A stretch of DNA of 64,000 nt, from assembly GCA_947170725.1 (NCBI GenBank), contig CAMVUM010000009.1:1-64000 (forward strand). The letters run 5' to 3'. The stretch comes from an uncultured Prevotella sp. Lineage in GTDB: Bacteria; Bacteroidota; Bacteroidia; Bacteroidales; Bacteroidaceae. The notes beneath the pieces were generated by a model. That model was not told the origin of the DNA and made no database searches. It saw nothing but the letters and a program-made list of their open reading frames with translations. The position numbers and the translations under genes were made by a program. Of the stretch, positions 43,014-51,533 are shown piece after piece (position 1 is the first letter of the stretch; each line of letters opens with the position of its first letter).

Positions 43014-43713
43014 TTGCAAACCGGTACAGAATTATTTTGTATTATAGACGAGTTTTGCAAACATTTTAATGCTGAAAATGCAGGAATTTTTGCTTTAAAT
43101 TTGCTTGAAGACCACAGTGTGGTCAGGCGTAGACGCCGCCAAGCCTCGTTGTCTGACAGCGAAATCATGACTATTTTGTTGTATTTCCATTTCGGTACAT
43201 TCCGCAATTTCAAACACTACTATCTGTTCTTCATCAAAGGTACGATGAAGTCGTATTTCCCGAAAGCCGTGTCTTATAACCGCTTTGTGGAGTTGGAAAG
43301 TCGAGTGTTCTTCCAACTTATGTTCTTACTTAATCTGAGAGCTTTCGGAAGATGTACCGGCATAACATTCGTAGATTCCACGATGATACCTGTATGCCAT
43401 AATCTCAGGAGATATGCCAATAAGGTATTCAAGGGAATAGCCACTGACGGAAAGGGAACTATGGGTTGGTGTCATGGCTTCAAGCTCCACCTTGCATGCA
43501 ATGACAGAGGCGAGATAATAGCCTTTGTCATTACCGGCGCAAATGTCAGCGACAAGGACCCGAATGTTTTCAAGGTTCTTGCTAAACGACTGTATGGCAA
43601 GTTGTTTGCTGACAAAGGCTATATCTCGCAGAAGTTGTTCGACTTTCTATTTGAGGATGGAATACAGTTGGTGACAGGTTTGCGTGTAAACATGAAAAAC
43701 AAGTTGATGCGTT
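43014..43713 (+). pseudogene. IS982-family transposase, 3'-truncated
   Basis: About 233 residues match the IS982 family: LFCIIDEFCKHF at the N-terminus, ASLSDSEIMTILLYFHFGTF, GITFVDSTMIPVCHNLR (first Asp) and KLFADKGYISQKLF (second Asp). Start is a TTG at 43014. The sequence runs to VNMKNKLM and then passes abruptly into ISAon1 sequence at about 43713, so the last ~60 residues with the catalytic Glu are missing. It cannot be active. Confidence 0.9.
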
Positions 43714-44337
43714 TTAATGGAGTATTTCGAGATTTCTGGCTGGCATGATGACTCTTCCAAAATCGAAGTCTGGCTTGATGAATTACTTATCGCTGGATGG
43801 CACGGGATTTGGAGAACGATGAAATTCAGCGGTGCAGAGAGCAGAATATAGAGTATGTTCCGTTTCGATATGACAATGGCGATACCCGTAATCAGTTGCT
43901 GGCAAGGGCCAAACATGTACTTGTCAAACATTTTAGTAAATGGACCGAATCCCAAAGAGTACGTGCCGAAATCATATTCAAACATTATCCTGATTTGAAA
44001 TCGGTTTACGAACTGGCAATAGAGTTGACCAATATATATAATAAACACTATGACAAGGATGTGGCACGGGGAAAACTGGCTTTGTGGTACAATAAAATAG
44101 AAAACATGCAGTACGGATGTTTCAGAACCGTTACAAATACAATGCAGAACTATTATGAAACAATACTGAATTATTTCGTTAACAGGGAAACGAATGCGTT
44201 TGCAGAATCATTCAATGCTAAAATTAAAGCATTCAGAGCACAGTTCAGGGGAGTCAGAGATATACCCTTCTTTATTTTTAGATTATCAAAACTAACAGCA
44301 TAAATTTAACATACCCACAGGGTTTTCGGATTGACCC
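43714..44337 (+). pseudogene. ISAon1/ISL3-like element remnant
   Basis: A short N-terminal piece (EYFEISGWHDDSSKIEVWLD, 43720-43782) resembles the separate N-terminal region protein of ISAon1 elements. After a deletion the C-terminal half of the transposase follows (43797-44303), ending TNAFAESFNAKIKAFRAQFRG and IPFFIFRLSKLTA. The right terminal repeat TTTTCGGATTGACCC is at 44323-44337. The left end and most of the catalytic core are lost. Confidence 0.8.
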
Positions 44338-44414
44338 GCAATCCTCCTATATCCCCATTCCGCTAACTCGCTGATTATCAATAAAAAAGGGGAATACATT
44401 GTGTATTCCCCAAG

Positions 44415-44489
44415 TGATTCCGTAGGGATTCGAACCCTAGACCCACGCCTTAGAAGGGCGTTGCTCTAATCCAACTGAGCTACGGAACC
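44415..44489 (-). tRNA. tRNA-Arg (anticodon TCT)
   Basis: The minus strand folds as a cloverleaf: acceptor GGTTCCG with CGGAATC, D-arm GCTCAGTTGGATTAGAGC, anticodon stem CGCCC/GGGCG-type with loop CTTCTAA giving anticodon TCT, and T-arm with GGTTCGAATCC. The discriminator base is A and CCA is not encoded. It lies 78 bp from the last IS remnant, so it may mark the edge of a variable locus. Confidence 0.95.
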
Positions 44490-44620
44490 CTTAAATCGGG
44501 TGCAAAGGTATAAATAAATAATAAGATTGCCAAATATTTGCGGGACTTTTGAATGAATTTATGAAAAAAAGAAAAGATAGAAGGAGATAAGGGGGATATA
44601 AAAGGAAGATAGAAGAAGAT

Positions 44621-44695
44621 AAAAGGAGATAAAGGACGAATGCCTTGTGGTGCTTTAACTAAGGCCATTGTCCTTTATCTCCTTTTTCTTCTTTA
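44621..44695 (-). terminator. Long hairpin terminator after the beta-galactosidase gene
   Basis: AAAAGGAGATAAAGGAC and GTCCTTTATCTCCTTTT are perfect 17-bp arms extended inward by AATG-CCTT/AAGG-CCATT pairs. T- and A-rich ends flank it on both sides. The neighbouring AGATAGAAGGAGATAAG stretches look like degenerate duplications of the arm. Confidence 0.85.
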
Positions 44696-44720
44696 TTCCT
44701 TTTTTATATACTAAAACGAC

Positions 44721-47135
44721 TTACATCGTCTTCAGCGTCAGCTTCGACGTCTTCAGGCCGTCGGCGGTTACGGTCAGTGTGACCTTGCCTGCCTCACGCT
44801 TTGAACGCAGGATGACGGTGGCCGTACCGTTGTAGAGGCGGCGGGTGTTGCCGACAGTCAGTTCATCACTCGTAATGTCACCGTTGATTACACCGACAAT
44901 TTCCGCCGGACCGTCAACAGAGAATGTCAGCAGTCCGTGTTCGCCCTGCACGCGACGGCCTTTCTTGTCGACGGCGGAGACGCGGACATGCTGCAGGTCC
45001 TGACCGTCGGCACGCCATGCGGCGTTGTCTGCCTCTGCTTTCAGCGCTACGGCATCCGTCGTGGTCTCGATACGGTGGCGGGCAACGACCTTTCCGGCCG
45101 TGCGGGCAACGGCCTCGATTGAGCCGGCCTCATATTTCACACCGTCCCACTTGATCTTGTTGCGGGTCTTCGGTTCGCGGACATTCTTCTTTATCCCGAC
45201 ACTCTTGCCGTTGACGAGAAGTTCAACCTCATCAGCATTCGTATAGGTGTAAAGCGACATGGAACTTCCAGCCTTGCGGTTCCAGTGGTCCGACATACGT
45301 TGCGTTCCGACCTTCACATCGTTCCAAACCGTGTTGTCGTCGCTGTCTATTATACCTATATGGACCACCGGTTCTTCCGGGCAGAAGATGCTGCGCAGGA
45401 AATATGCAATCGGTTTTGGCTCAAGCGAGATGTCGAACACACCCTGTGACCAACCCTTTGCCGGCCAACCGTTGGATTCGCCAAGATAGTCAATCATACC
45501 CCAATAAGCAAGACCGACAACCTTGTCGAGGTCCATCTCGTAGTAGTTCGGGCCCATCATGGATGTGTTGGCCTCGCTCTGATAGAAAATCATATTGGGG
45601 AAGCGGCGACCGTCGCCGGGGAAGTACATATAGCGGTAGTTGTAGGATGCGATGTCAGTCTCATGAACCAGCGGAGCCGGCAGCGAGTCTGTCTCCAGAC
45701 TGCGGCCGCGCGGGTGCATGGCTACGGTCACGGGACGCGTCTTGTCGTAGCGGTGGAGCAGTTCGCGTTGCAGGCGATATGGCGTAACGCCCCAGTCTGC
45801 ATACGGCAGATTCCAGTAGGTCTGGAGTTCGTTTCCGAGACTCCACATCACTACAGACGGATGGTTGCGGTCGCGGCGTATGAACTCTGGGACGTCATGC
45901 TGCCAGAGATTGACCCACTCGGTGCGTCCGCCGGCAAACTGAGTGAGCCACTTGTCGTAAAGCTCGTCGACAACGAGCATGCCGTATTTGTCACAAAGGT
46001 CGAGGAACGATTTGCTGTAAGGGTTGTGGGACGTGCGCACATGATTGAAACCGTATTCCTTCAGCAGCTGGATACGCTTCTCCATGGCACGGGGATAGGC
46101 CGCCGCACCGAGTGCACCGAGCGTATGGTGATTGGCTATGCCTTTCATGATGACCTTCTTGCCGTTGAGTTTGAATCCGAATTCAGGCGAATATTCTATC
46201 GAGCGTACTCCGAAATGCTCGCTCACGCGATCGGCCACCGTTCCGTCCGGACGCAGCAGCGTCACCACGGCCGTATAGAGATGTGGGGTCTCACAGCTCC
46301 AGAGTTGTGGGGCGGTGAGGGTGATGCTGTCAATGAGATGTTCGTTGATTTTCTGTCCGCGATTGAAAGGAATGGTCTTCGTCGATTCATAGACAGTCGT
46401 TCCGGCACCATCCTGTATGGCCACGTTGACAGAGAGGTCCTTTATCTTCAGATAGCATGCCAGCTCGGCCTGTATCTTTACCGTAGCCTCACGGTCGCTG
46501 ACATTGGGAGTGGTGATATAAAGCGGATGGCGCGTGAAATACTGCTGCGGGTCGGTCACCACAAGATTGACGTCGCGGAAGAGTCCTCCGCCGGTGTACC
46601 AGCGCGAGTTTTCCGGCCGCTGTGTGTTGGCCTTGACGGCAATGACGTTCGTCTGACCGTACTTGAGCAACTTGGTCACGTCGATGTCAAAACCCACATA
46701 TCCGTAGTCCGTTCCGCCTACGCGCTGTCCGTTGAGATAGACGTCGCCAACGAGCATGATGCCCTCGAAGTCGAGCACGACGCGACGGCCTTTCCATGAG
46801 GCGTCGGGCGTGATTGTCTTGCGATACCAGCCGATGCCCATCTCCTTGAATCCGCGTGAACTGAGACGGCTCTTAACGTTGCTGGCCGCATCGCTGTTGT
46901 CGGCCTTCTCTCCTGCAGCGGGCGCCACCCAGGGCTGGCTGATCTGAAAGTCGTGAGGAACTGTGACTGTCTGCCATGAGCTGTCGTCATAGTCAGGACG
47001 TTCGGCACCGACGGCGTCGCCGGCATGGAAGCGCCAGTCAAAATTGAGGGTCTCCACAATCCGCGATGCGCCACCGGCCGCCACAGCGGGCAGCAGCGCC
47101 ATCACGGCACAAAAGATTAATACTATCCGTTTCAT
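44721..47135 (-). CDS. Secreted GH2 beta-galactosidase-like glycoside hydrolase
   Basis: This 804-aa enzyme has a signal peptide (MKRIVLIFCAVMALLPAVAA). The sugar-binding domain opens NFDWRFHAGDAVGAERPDYDDSSWQTV. The immunoglobulin-like domain (about 205-310) and TIM barrel follow: GIANHHTLGALGAAAYPRAM, VRTSHNPYS, the acid/base Glu in VVMWSLGNELQ and the nucleophile Glu in FYQSEANTSM. A DUF4982-like and an invasin-like Ig domain complete the C-terminus. It should cleave terminal beta-galactosides in the periplasm or at the surface; exact linkage is uncertain. It has its own terminator and a -7 box TATCTTTG (47237-47230). Confidence 0.92.
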   Translation of the reverse strand: MKRIVLIFCAVMALLPAVAAGGASRIVETLNFDWRFHAGDAVGAERPDYDDSSWQTVTVPHDFQISQPWVAPAAGEKADNSDAASNVKSRLSSRGFKEMGIGWYRKTITPDASWKGRRVVLDFEGIMLVGDVYLNGQRVGGTDYGYVGFDIDVTKLLKYGQTNVIAVKANTQRPENSRWYTGGGLFRDVNLVVTDPQQYFTRHPLYITTPNVSDREATVKIQAELACYLKIKDLSVNVAIQDGAGTTVYESTKTIPFNRGQKINEHLIDSITLTAPQLWSCETPHLYTAVVTLLRPDGTVADRVSEHFGVRSIEYSPEFGFKLNGKKVIMKGIANHHTLGALGAAAYPRAMEKRIQLLKEYGFNHVRTSHNPYSKSFLDLCDKYGMLVVDELYDKWLTQFAGGRTEWVNLWQHDVPEFIRRDRNHPSVVMWSLGNELQTYWNLPYADWGVTPYRLQRELLHRYDKTRPVTVAMHPRGRSLETDSLPAPLVHETDIASYNYRYMYFPGDGRRFPNMIFYQSEANTSMMGPNYYEMDLDKVVGLAYWGMIDYLGESNGWPAKGWSQGVFDISLEPKPIAYFLRSIFCPEEPVVHIGIIDSDDNTVWNDVKVGTQRMSDHWNRKAGSSMSLYTYTNADEVELLVNGKSVGIKKNVREPKTRNKIKWDGVKYEAGSIEAVARTAGKVVARHRIETTTDAVALKAEADNAAWRADGQDLQHVRVSAVDKKGRRVQGEHGLLTFSVDGPAEIVGVINGDITSDELTVGNTRRLYNGTATVILRSKREAGKVTLTVTADGLKTSKLTLKTM

Positions 47136-47495
47136 TTTTTATGTTTAGTAGAAAATTAATTGATTGTTTCATTTGTAAAGATAATATGCCTGTTTATCTG
47201 TATGTTTCCAAGCATGACATATCTCTTTGCAAAGATAATGAATAATATTCAGATTTTAACGCACATACAAATTTATTTTTAACGCAACAGGCACGGCAGG
47301 CATAACAGGTACGACAGGAAAGTATTCATGTTTACCACATAGCCCTAATTAATTTGCTCTTTGCCACACCTTTCCTTAGAAAGATTGAGTTTCTATCAGG
47401 TTGACAGCCACCGAGCAACACATAATATTGTTACTTCTGTTTATTTCACGGCCGTGGCCCGTTAAAGACTGAATATTTACTATCGGAAACAGAAT
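47136..47495. other. Upstream region of the GH2 gene
   Basis: No gene is seen. Minus-strand TATCTTTG (47237-47230) is a likely -7 box for the GH2 gene. The region ends at repeat copy C. Confidence 0.45.
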
Positions 47496-47885
47496 TGTTA
47501 AAAACTCGGAATTATCCCGACAAATGCCCCAAAATCCTTGCAATATTCTGAAATAAAAATCCTGCGGCCGCAAATTCGCGAGTTTTGTGCGTGCATCTTT
47601 TATTACCTGAGTAACAGCGCGTTATGACAAAATCAGAAAGTGTGTGCAACTTTTTGTCATGTTTCATTTTGCCGTAAGGCCCTTACTGCTTTCCAGCGGC
47701 GGCCCCGTTGCCTTGCGACAACGTTTCCGTTGCTGTGCGACAAAGCTGCCGTTGCAACCCAAGGAGAGCCTTACGGCTCGACGGCCGGCTTGTTTTTGAA
47801 AAACATCGACTGGCAAATGTAGCGATTTATGGTTTGTGGTTCTCCGGAATTGAAATTTTCAAATGTTAAATTCCGGGATATTTTT
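47496..47885 (+). repeat. ~400-bp dispersed intergenic repeat, copy C
   Basis: Begins TTGTTAAAAACTCGGAAT, includes AATCCTTGCAATATTCTGAA (identical to copy B here), GCAAATTCGCGAG and TTTTGTCATG, a GC-rich core with GCCGTAAGGCCCTTAC, and ends TGTTAAATTCCGGGATAT. The core differs from copies A and B and is rich in GTTGC/GCAAC units. Same orientation as copy B. Confidence 0.8.
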
Positions 47886-47904
47886 ATGACACACTTTCTT
47901 TTTC

Positions 47905-47957
47905 AGTTATGAATCATGAGTCGGCGGAATGCGGCCGCCGACTCATGATTCATAACT
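47905..47957. repeat. Perfect 23-bp inverted repeat (7-nt loop)
   Basis: Arms 47905-47927 and 47935-47957 are perfectly complementary (AGTTATGAATCATGAGTCGG... and its complement). There is no T-run directly after either arm, so it is not a typical terminator. ATTCATAA motifs recur nearby. Confidence 0.85.
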
Positions 47958-47973
47958 CCTATATTCATAATTC

Positions 47974-48018
47974 AAAAAATAAAGTGCCCCCACTGCCACT
48001 TTGGGACAGCAGGAGCAC
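47974..48018 (-). terminator. Intrinsic terminator of the OmpA-family gene
   Basis: On the minus strand GTGCTCC-TGCTG and CAGTG-GGGGCAC pair imperfectly and are followed by TTTATTTTTT, 26 bp after the stop codon. Confidence 0.8.
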
Positions 48019-48043
48019 CGATCAAGAGTAGTATGCAAACACT

Positions 48044-49186
48044 TTATTTCGTTGTATCTATGAATACCACCACTCTATTGAAATCCACCTCGTCAAACAT
48101 CTTGTCCGTAGCGCCCATACCCTGTGTCGTCAGACGTGAGGCCGGAATGCCATAGCGCTTGACAAGTGCGTTCTTCACGGCAGTGGCACGTGCCTCTGAC
48201 AGACGCTGGTTGAGTTCCATACTGCCCTCAGGAGAAGCATATCCCTTGATGAGTATCTTAGCGTCCTTATGATTCTTCATATACGTTGCAATCATTGAGA
48301 TGCTTGCATACTGGGCCGCGTCGATAGTGCTCTTTCCCTGACGGAAGATGACAGAAGGCTGGAGAACGTTGGTTGTCTTTGTCTCGTTGACGATGACCGG
48401 CTTTTGGTTGCGCAGGCGGGTCTCCAAATCTCCAATTGTGCGGGCTGCGGCAGCAATCTCTACGTCTCGGGACTCTACGTCGCCGCGCAATTCGTTGATA
48501 CGGTCGTTCAGAGCGTCTATCTCTCCCTGGTCACGCAATTCGGCAAGCGCGAAATTATGTGTACCGTTGCTGTTGCCCAGCTTATAGTTGACACCGACCA
48601 GCACGCCAAGCGCCGAATTGTTGGAATTGAAGTGGGTTTTGTCGCCGTCCACGTTCATTCCGTAGGTGATATTCGGCTCCACATAAATCTGCCATGCACG
48701 GGCCTCACCGATGTTGAATGTCAGGTCGAGACCAAGTTTGGACGTCATCACATTCTGACGTTGAGGAGTGTTTGAAGCGGTGCTGAAAGCGTGGCCCCAG
48801 CCGATTCCGTAGACTCCGACAACCTCAAAGACTCGTGGCTGACCGGTATATCCTCCGAAGAGATTGCTGAAATTGGTGGTACCGAGAAGCGACACGTTGA
48901 TACCTTTGACAAACGTTCCCAAAGGACGGGCTTCGCTGCCGCGGTTGTTGAAGTAGGCTTCACCCTCGGCTGCCACACCGAACACGGGAGTTATGTTGCG
49001 GCCAATACGCAGACCGGCCGACGGGTTGAGGTTCTTGAAGAGCGACGTGTGGGTCGTCTTTGCGTTCATTCCACCGTTGATACCAATGTACCAATTGTCC
49101 GTTAACTTGCTCTCCGTTAAGGTTTGAGCTGTCATCGTCTGTGCCGCCATTGTTGCGACTGCAAGCACCAATAATTGCTTTTTCAT
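48044..49186 (-). CDS. OmpA-family outer membrane porin
   Basis: This 380-aa protein starts with signal peptide MKKQLLVLAVATMAAQTMTAQ. An N-terminal beta-barrel (about 25-215; WYIGINGGMNAK and VLVGVNYKLG) is followed by a coiled coil (ALNDRINELRGDVESRDVEI) and a C-terminal OmpA domain with IKGYASPEGSMELNQRLSEA RA-type peptidoglycan-binding sequence and NRVVVFI. It is the major OmpA/Omp40-like porin type of Bacteroidota, linking outer membrane to peptidoglycan. It is monocistronic with a terminator. Confidence 0.94.
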   Translation of the reverse strand: MKKQLLVLAVATMAAQTMTAQTLTESKLTDNWYIGINGGMNAKTTHTSLFKNLNPSAGLRIGRNITPVFGVAAEGEAYFNNRGSEARPLGTFVKGINVSLLGTTNFSNLFGGYTGQPRVFEVVGVYGIGWGHAFSTASNTPQRQNVMTSKLGLDLTFNIGEARAWQIYVEPNITYGMNVDGDKTHFNSNNSALGVLVGVNYKLGNSNGTHNFALAELRDQGEIDALNDRINELRGDVESRDVEIAAAARTIGDLETRLRNQKPVIVNETKTTNVLQPSVIFRQGKSTIDAAQYASISMIATYMKNHKDAKILIKGYASPEGSMELNQRLSEARATAVKNALVKRYGIPASRLTTQGMGATDKMFDEVDFNRVVVFIDTTK

Positions 49187-49524
49187 ACTACTAACTTTTT
49201 AAATTGTAAAACTACTATTTATATGTAATCACTATTACTTTTTCTCTTTTTTGTTGTCTTCGTCTCCCGGTCGCCGCAGGCCGGCTTTCGGTTGTCTCTG
49301 ACTGTTTTCTGATTGCAAAGTAAGCAAATATCTTTCAGCCTGCCAAACATTTTAGGCAAGCACAATATTTAATAACAGATTTACAGCAAACAACGGTTTT
49401 TGAGTATTAATTTTTTAAATTATAAAGTAAAAAGATATGAATACCAAGCGACTCCGGCAAACATCCTGCCGACCGCCGTCGTTCGGAATATACCACTCAG
49501 CCGCAAAAAAACAGAACCGACATC
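49187..49524. other. Divergent intergenic region
   Basis: On the minus strand TTTG (49347-49344), 20 bp, TTACTTTG (49323-49316) is the likely promoter of the OmpA-family gene. No gene or riboswitch is seen; in particular I find no cobalamin riboswitch before cobS. Confidence 0.5.
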
Positions 49525-49555
49525 TTGGCTGAATGTCATAAAAGAACTAACTTTG
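49525..49555 (+). promoter_or_regulatory. Predicted cobS promoter
   Basis: TTGG (49525-49528), 19 bp, TAACTTTG (49548-49555). The variant TTGG -33 box is the same as at thrA. Transcription would start near 49562. Confidence 0.6.
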
Positions 49556-49657
49556 TAGACATAATACATCACAGCATGCGCCCGTATGCCACGACGACAG
49601 CAGAAGAGCGATAGAAAAGGAGCGGGCGCCATCTTCATGAAACCAAACTCTGAAACA

Positions 49658-50449
49658 ATGAGAATACCCCTGAACACATCACGATGGTACGACCGTCTCC
49701 TGGCGGCATTCATCTTCTACACACGCCTGCCGCTGTGGCGGCTACACAAACCCAAAGAAGACAGTTTCCGCGGCGTGACTGAATTCTGGCCATTGACCGG
49801 ATGGCTGACCGGTGGACTGACGGCCGCCGTTATCTATCTTGCCTCCAAACAGGTTCCCTACCCCGCCGCCGTGGTACTGGCCATGGCCACACGGACCTTG
49901 CTCACCGGAGCAATCCACGAAGACGGTCTGCGGCGCTTCTTCGACGGCATGACATGCAGAACAGCAAGCCCAAACCAGATTCTCGCCAGAATGAAAAGCC
50001 CTATGGCAGGAACATTCGGCGTCGTTTCACTCGTTCTCTATGAACTGGCTCTCTTTGCCGCTCTATACTCCATGACACCATTCATGGCGGCCATAACAAT
50101 CATGGCGGCCGACCCATACGCCAAGATGGTGGCCGGCCAGCTCACCATGATGATGCCTCACGTGCGTACGGAGGAAGAAACAAAAAACAGCCTTGCGTTC
50201 AGACGAATGTCAACAAGCGCCGGAATAAGTCTCGCCACACAGGGACTGATGCCGCTGGCTGCCTATATATATATAATAATGTGTAACGGCATGGATTGGC
50301 AGATGATTGTATTCTCACCATGCCTGGTAATGTACGGCCTCTATATCCTCACCAGCAGACAACTTCACGGATATACGATTGAATGTTGCAGTGCCGCTTT
50401 TCTGCTCATAGAGCTGACATTCTGCCTGACAGCAGCAGCGATTTCATGA
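49658..50449 (+). CDS. cobS: Adenosylcobinamide-GDP ribazoletransferase (cobalamin synthase)
   Basis: This ~263-aa integral membrane enzyme joins adenosylcobinamide-GDP and alpha-ribazole in the last stage of cobalamin assembly. RLLAAFIFYTRLPLWRL opens the protein as in other CobS proteins; ATG 49658 was chosen for that reason, though the frame is open from 49586 with ATGs at 49586 and 49637. FWPLTGWLTGG and the metal-binding GAIHEDGLRRFFDG are conserved, and several membrane helices follow. No cobU, cobT or cobC gene is nearby, which is unusual since these usually cluster. Confidence 0.9.
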   Translation: MRIPLNTSRWYDRLLAAFIFYTRLPLWRLHKPKEDSFRGVTEFWPLTGWLTGGLTAAVIYLASKQVPYPAAVVLAMATRTLLTGAIHEDGLRRFFDGMTCRTASPNQILARMKSPMAGTFGVVSLVLYELALFAALYSMTPFMAAITIMAADPYAKMVAGQLTMMMPHVRTEEETKNSLAFRRMSTSAGISLATQGLMPLAAYIYIIMCNGMDWQMIVFSPCLVMYGLYILTSRQLHGYTIECCSAAFLLIELTFCLTAAAIS

Positions 50450-50562
50450 CATAAGGAACAGGCAACAAGGATTTTCCTATCGAATTCCAATACGTATATT
50501 CCTCTTTTTTAGCCGTTTGATATAGAAAATATAACATCCCTTCAACTTTTCTACTAAAATAG

Positions 50563-50593
50563 TTTGAGAATTTGAATATATTTTATATATTTG
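50563..50593 (+). promoter_or_regulatory. Consensus promoter of the small porin gene
   Basis: TTTG (50563-50566), 19 bp, TATATTTG (50586-50593). Transcription would start near 50600, leaving a leader of ~40 nt; this also shows that the in-frame start at 50591 cannot be used. Confidence 0.85.
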
Positions 50594-50638
50594 CATCGGT
50601 ATTTAAACCTATTTATTAATTTTTTAAAAGGAAAAATT

Positions 50639-51166
50639 ATGAAAAAATTAATCTTAATGGCGGCTATGATGGTTGCTACATTGGCTGTGAACGCACAGGT
50701 GTATGTCGGTGGATCTCTCGGATTCGAGTCTGTAAAGGAACACAAAGATGCAGACGCTCTGAGCAGCTTCTCTATCAAACCTGAAGCTGGCTACAACCTC
50801 GACGAGAATTGGGCCGTAGGTATCCAGTTGGGATTTTCCTCAATTGATATTGACGAGGACAATAGCGTAAGCACATTTGAAGTAGCTCCCTACGCTCGTT
50901 ACACATTCGCCAAGACCGGAATCGCATCTTTCTTCGTTGACGGTGGTATCCAGTTCATTTCTTACGGAAGCGACATGAAAGGCTCTACTTTCGGAATCGG
51001 CGTACGCCCCGGTATCAAGCTTGCCGCTTCTAAAAAGGTTGACGTTATAGCTAAACTCGGCTACTTAGGCTATTCAAAAGACAATGACGACCTCGGCGGT
51101 GGTTCTGCCTTTGGTCTGAATGTTAATAACACTAACCTCGAATTCGGTGTATTCTTCAACTTCTAA
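50639..51166 (+). CDS. Small outer membrane beta-barrel protein (OmpX/OmpW-like fold)
   Basis: This 175-aa protein has a signal peptide MKKLILMAAMMVATLAVNAQ, which selects ATG 50639. The mature part alternates polar and hydrophobic residues in about eight strands (VYVGGSLGFESV, WAVGIQLGFSSI, TFGIGVRPGIKLAA) and ends with LEFGVFFNF, a typical barrel-closing signal. Its function is unknown; such proteins are abundant in Bacteroidota. Consensus promoter and strong terminator indicate a highly expressed single gene. Confidence 0.9.
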   Translation: MKKLILMAAMMVATLAVNAQVYVGGSLGFESVKEHKDADALSSFSIKPEAGYNLDENWAVGIQLGFSSIDIDEDNSVSTFEVAPYARYTFAKTGIASFFVDGGIQFISYGSDMKGSTFGIGVRPGIKLAASKKVDVIAKLGYLGYSKDNDDLGGGSAFGLNVNNTNLEFGVFFNF

Positions 51167-51191
51167 TCCTGAAGAAACAAAGATTCATACG

Positions 51192-51225
51192 GCGTCCGGT
51201 CCTCACAGACCGGACGCTTTTTGTT
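51192..51225 (+). terminator. Strong intrinsic terminator
   Basis: GCGTCCGGTC (51192-51201) pairs perfectly with GACCGGACGC (51208-51217) around a 6-nt loop, followed by TTTTTG. Confidence 0.95.
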
Positions 51226-51533
51226 TGGCATCATACAACACAAATCCTTAATACCGTAATTCCACACGACTGTAGGTAAATGTCATAGTCCAACTTCAAG
51301 CGAAACACAGCGGCATATCACACTTAATTTATTGCACACATAAAATGGATGTGCGCAATTTAACTAAATATCTCTTTAAAATAGTTTAAAACACTGATAA
51401 TTTATTCGCTTTTTCTGATTATATCACCTATCTTTGCATAATAAGGACTGTTTTCGCCGAGTTGTCATACAGCCAAGGCATACAACAGCGAAAATGCAAG
51501 CATAAGTGAAAATAACAATAATATATATATAAG
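51226..51533. other. Region upstream of ffh
   Basis: No gene is seen. TATCTTTG at 51429-51436 is a perfect -7 box, ~98 nt before the ffh start; the -33 region is a poor match. Confidence 0.5.

Noticed and set aside
47905..47957. Perfect hairpin as a terminator of the GH2 or OmpA gene
   Set aside because: No T-run follows either arm, and both genes have better terminators elsewhere (44621-44695 and 47974-48018).
49187..49585. Cobalamin riboswitch upstream of cobS
   Set aside because: I looked for the conserved B12-box-like GCCACTG and surrounding helices on both strands and found none.
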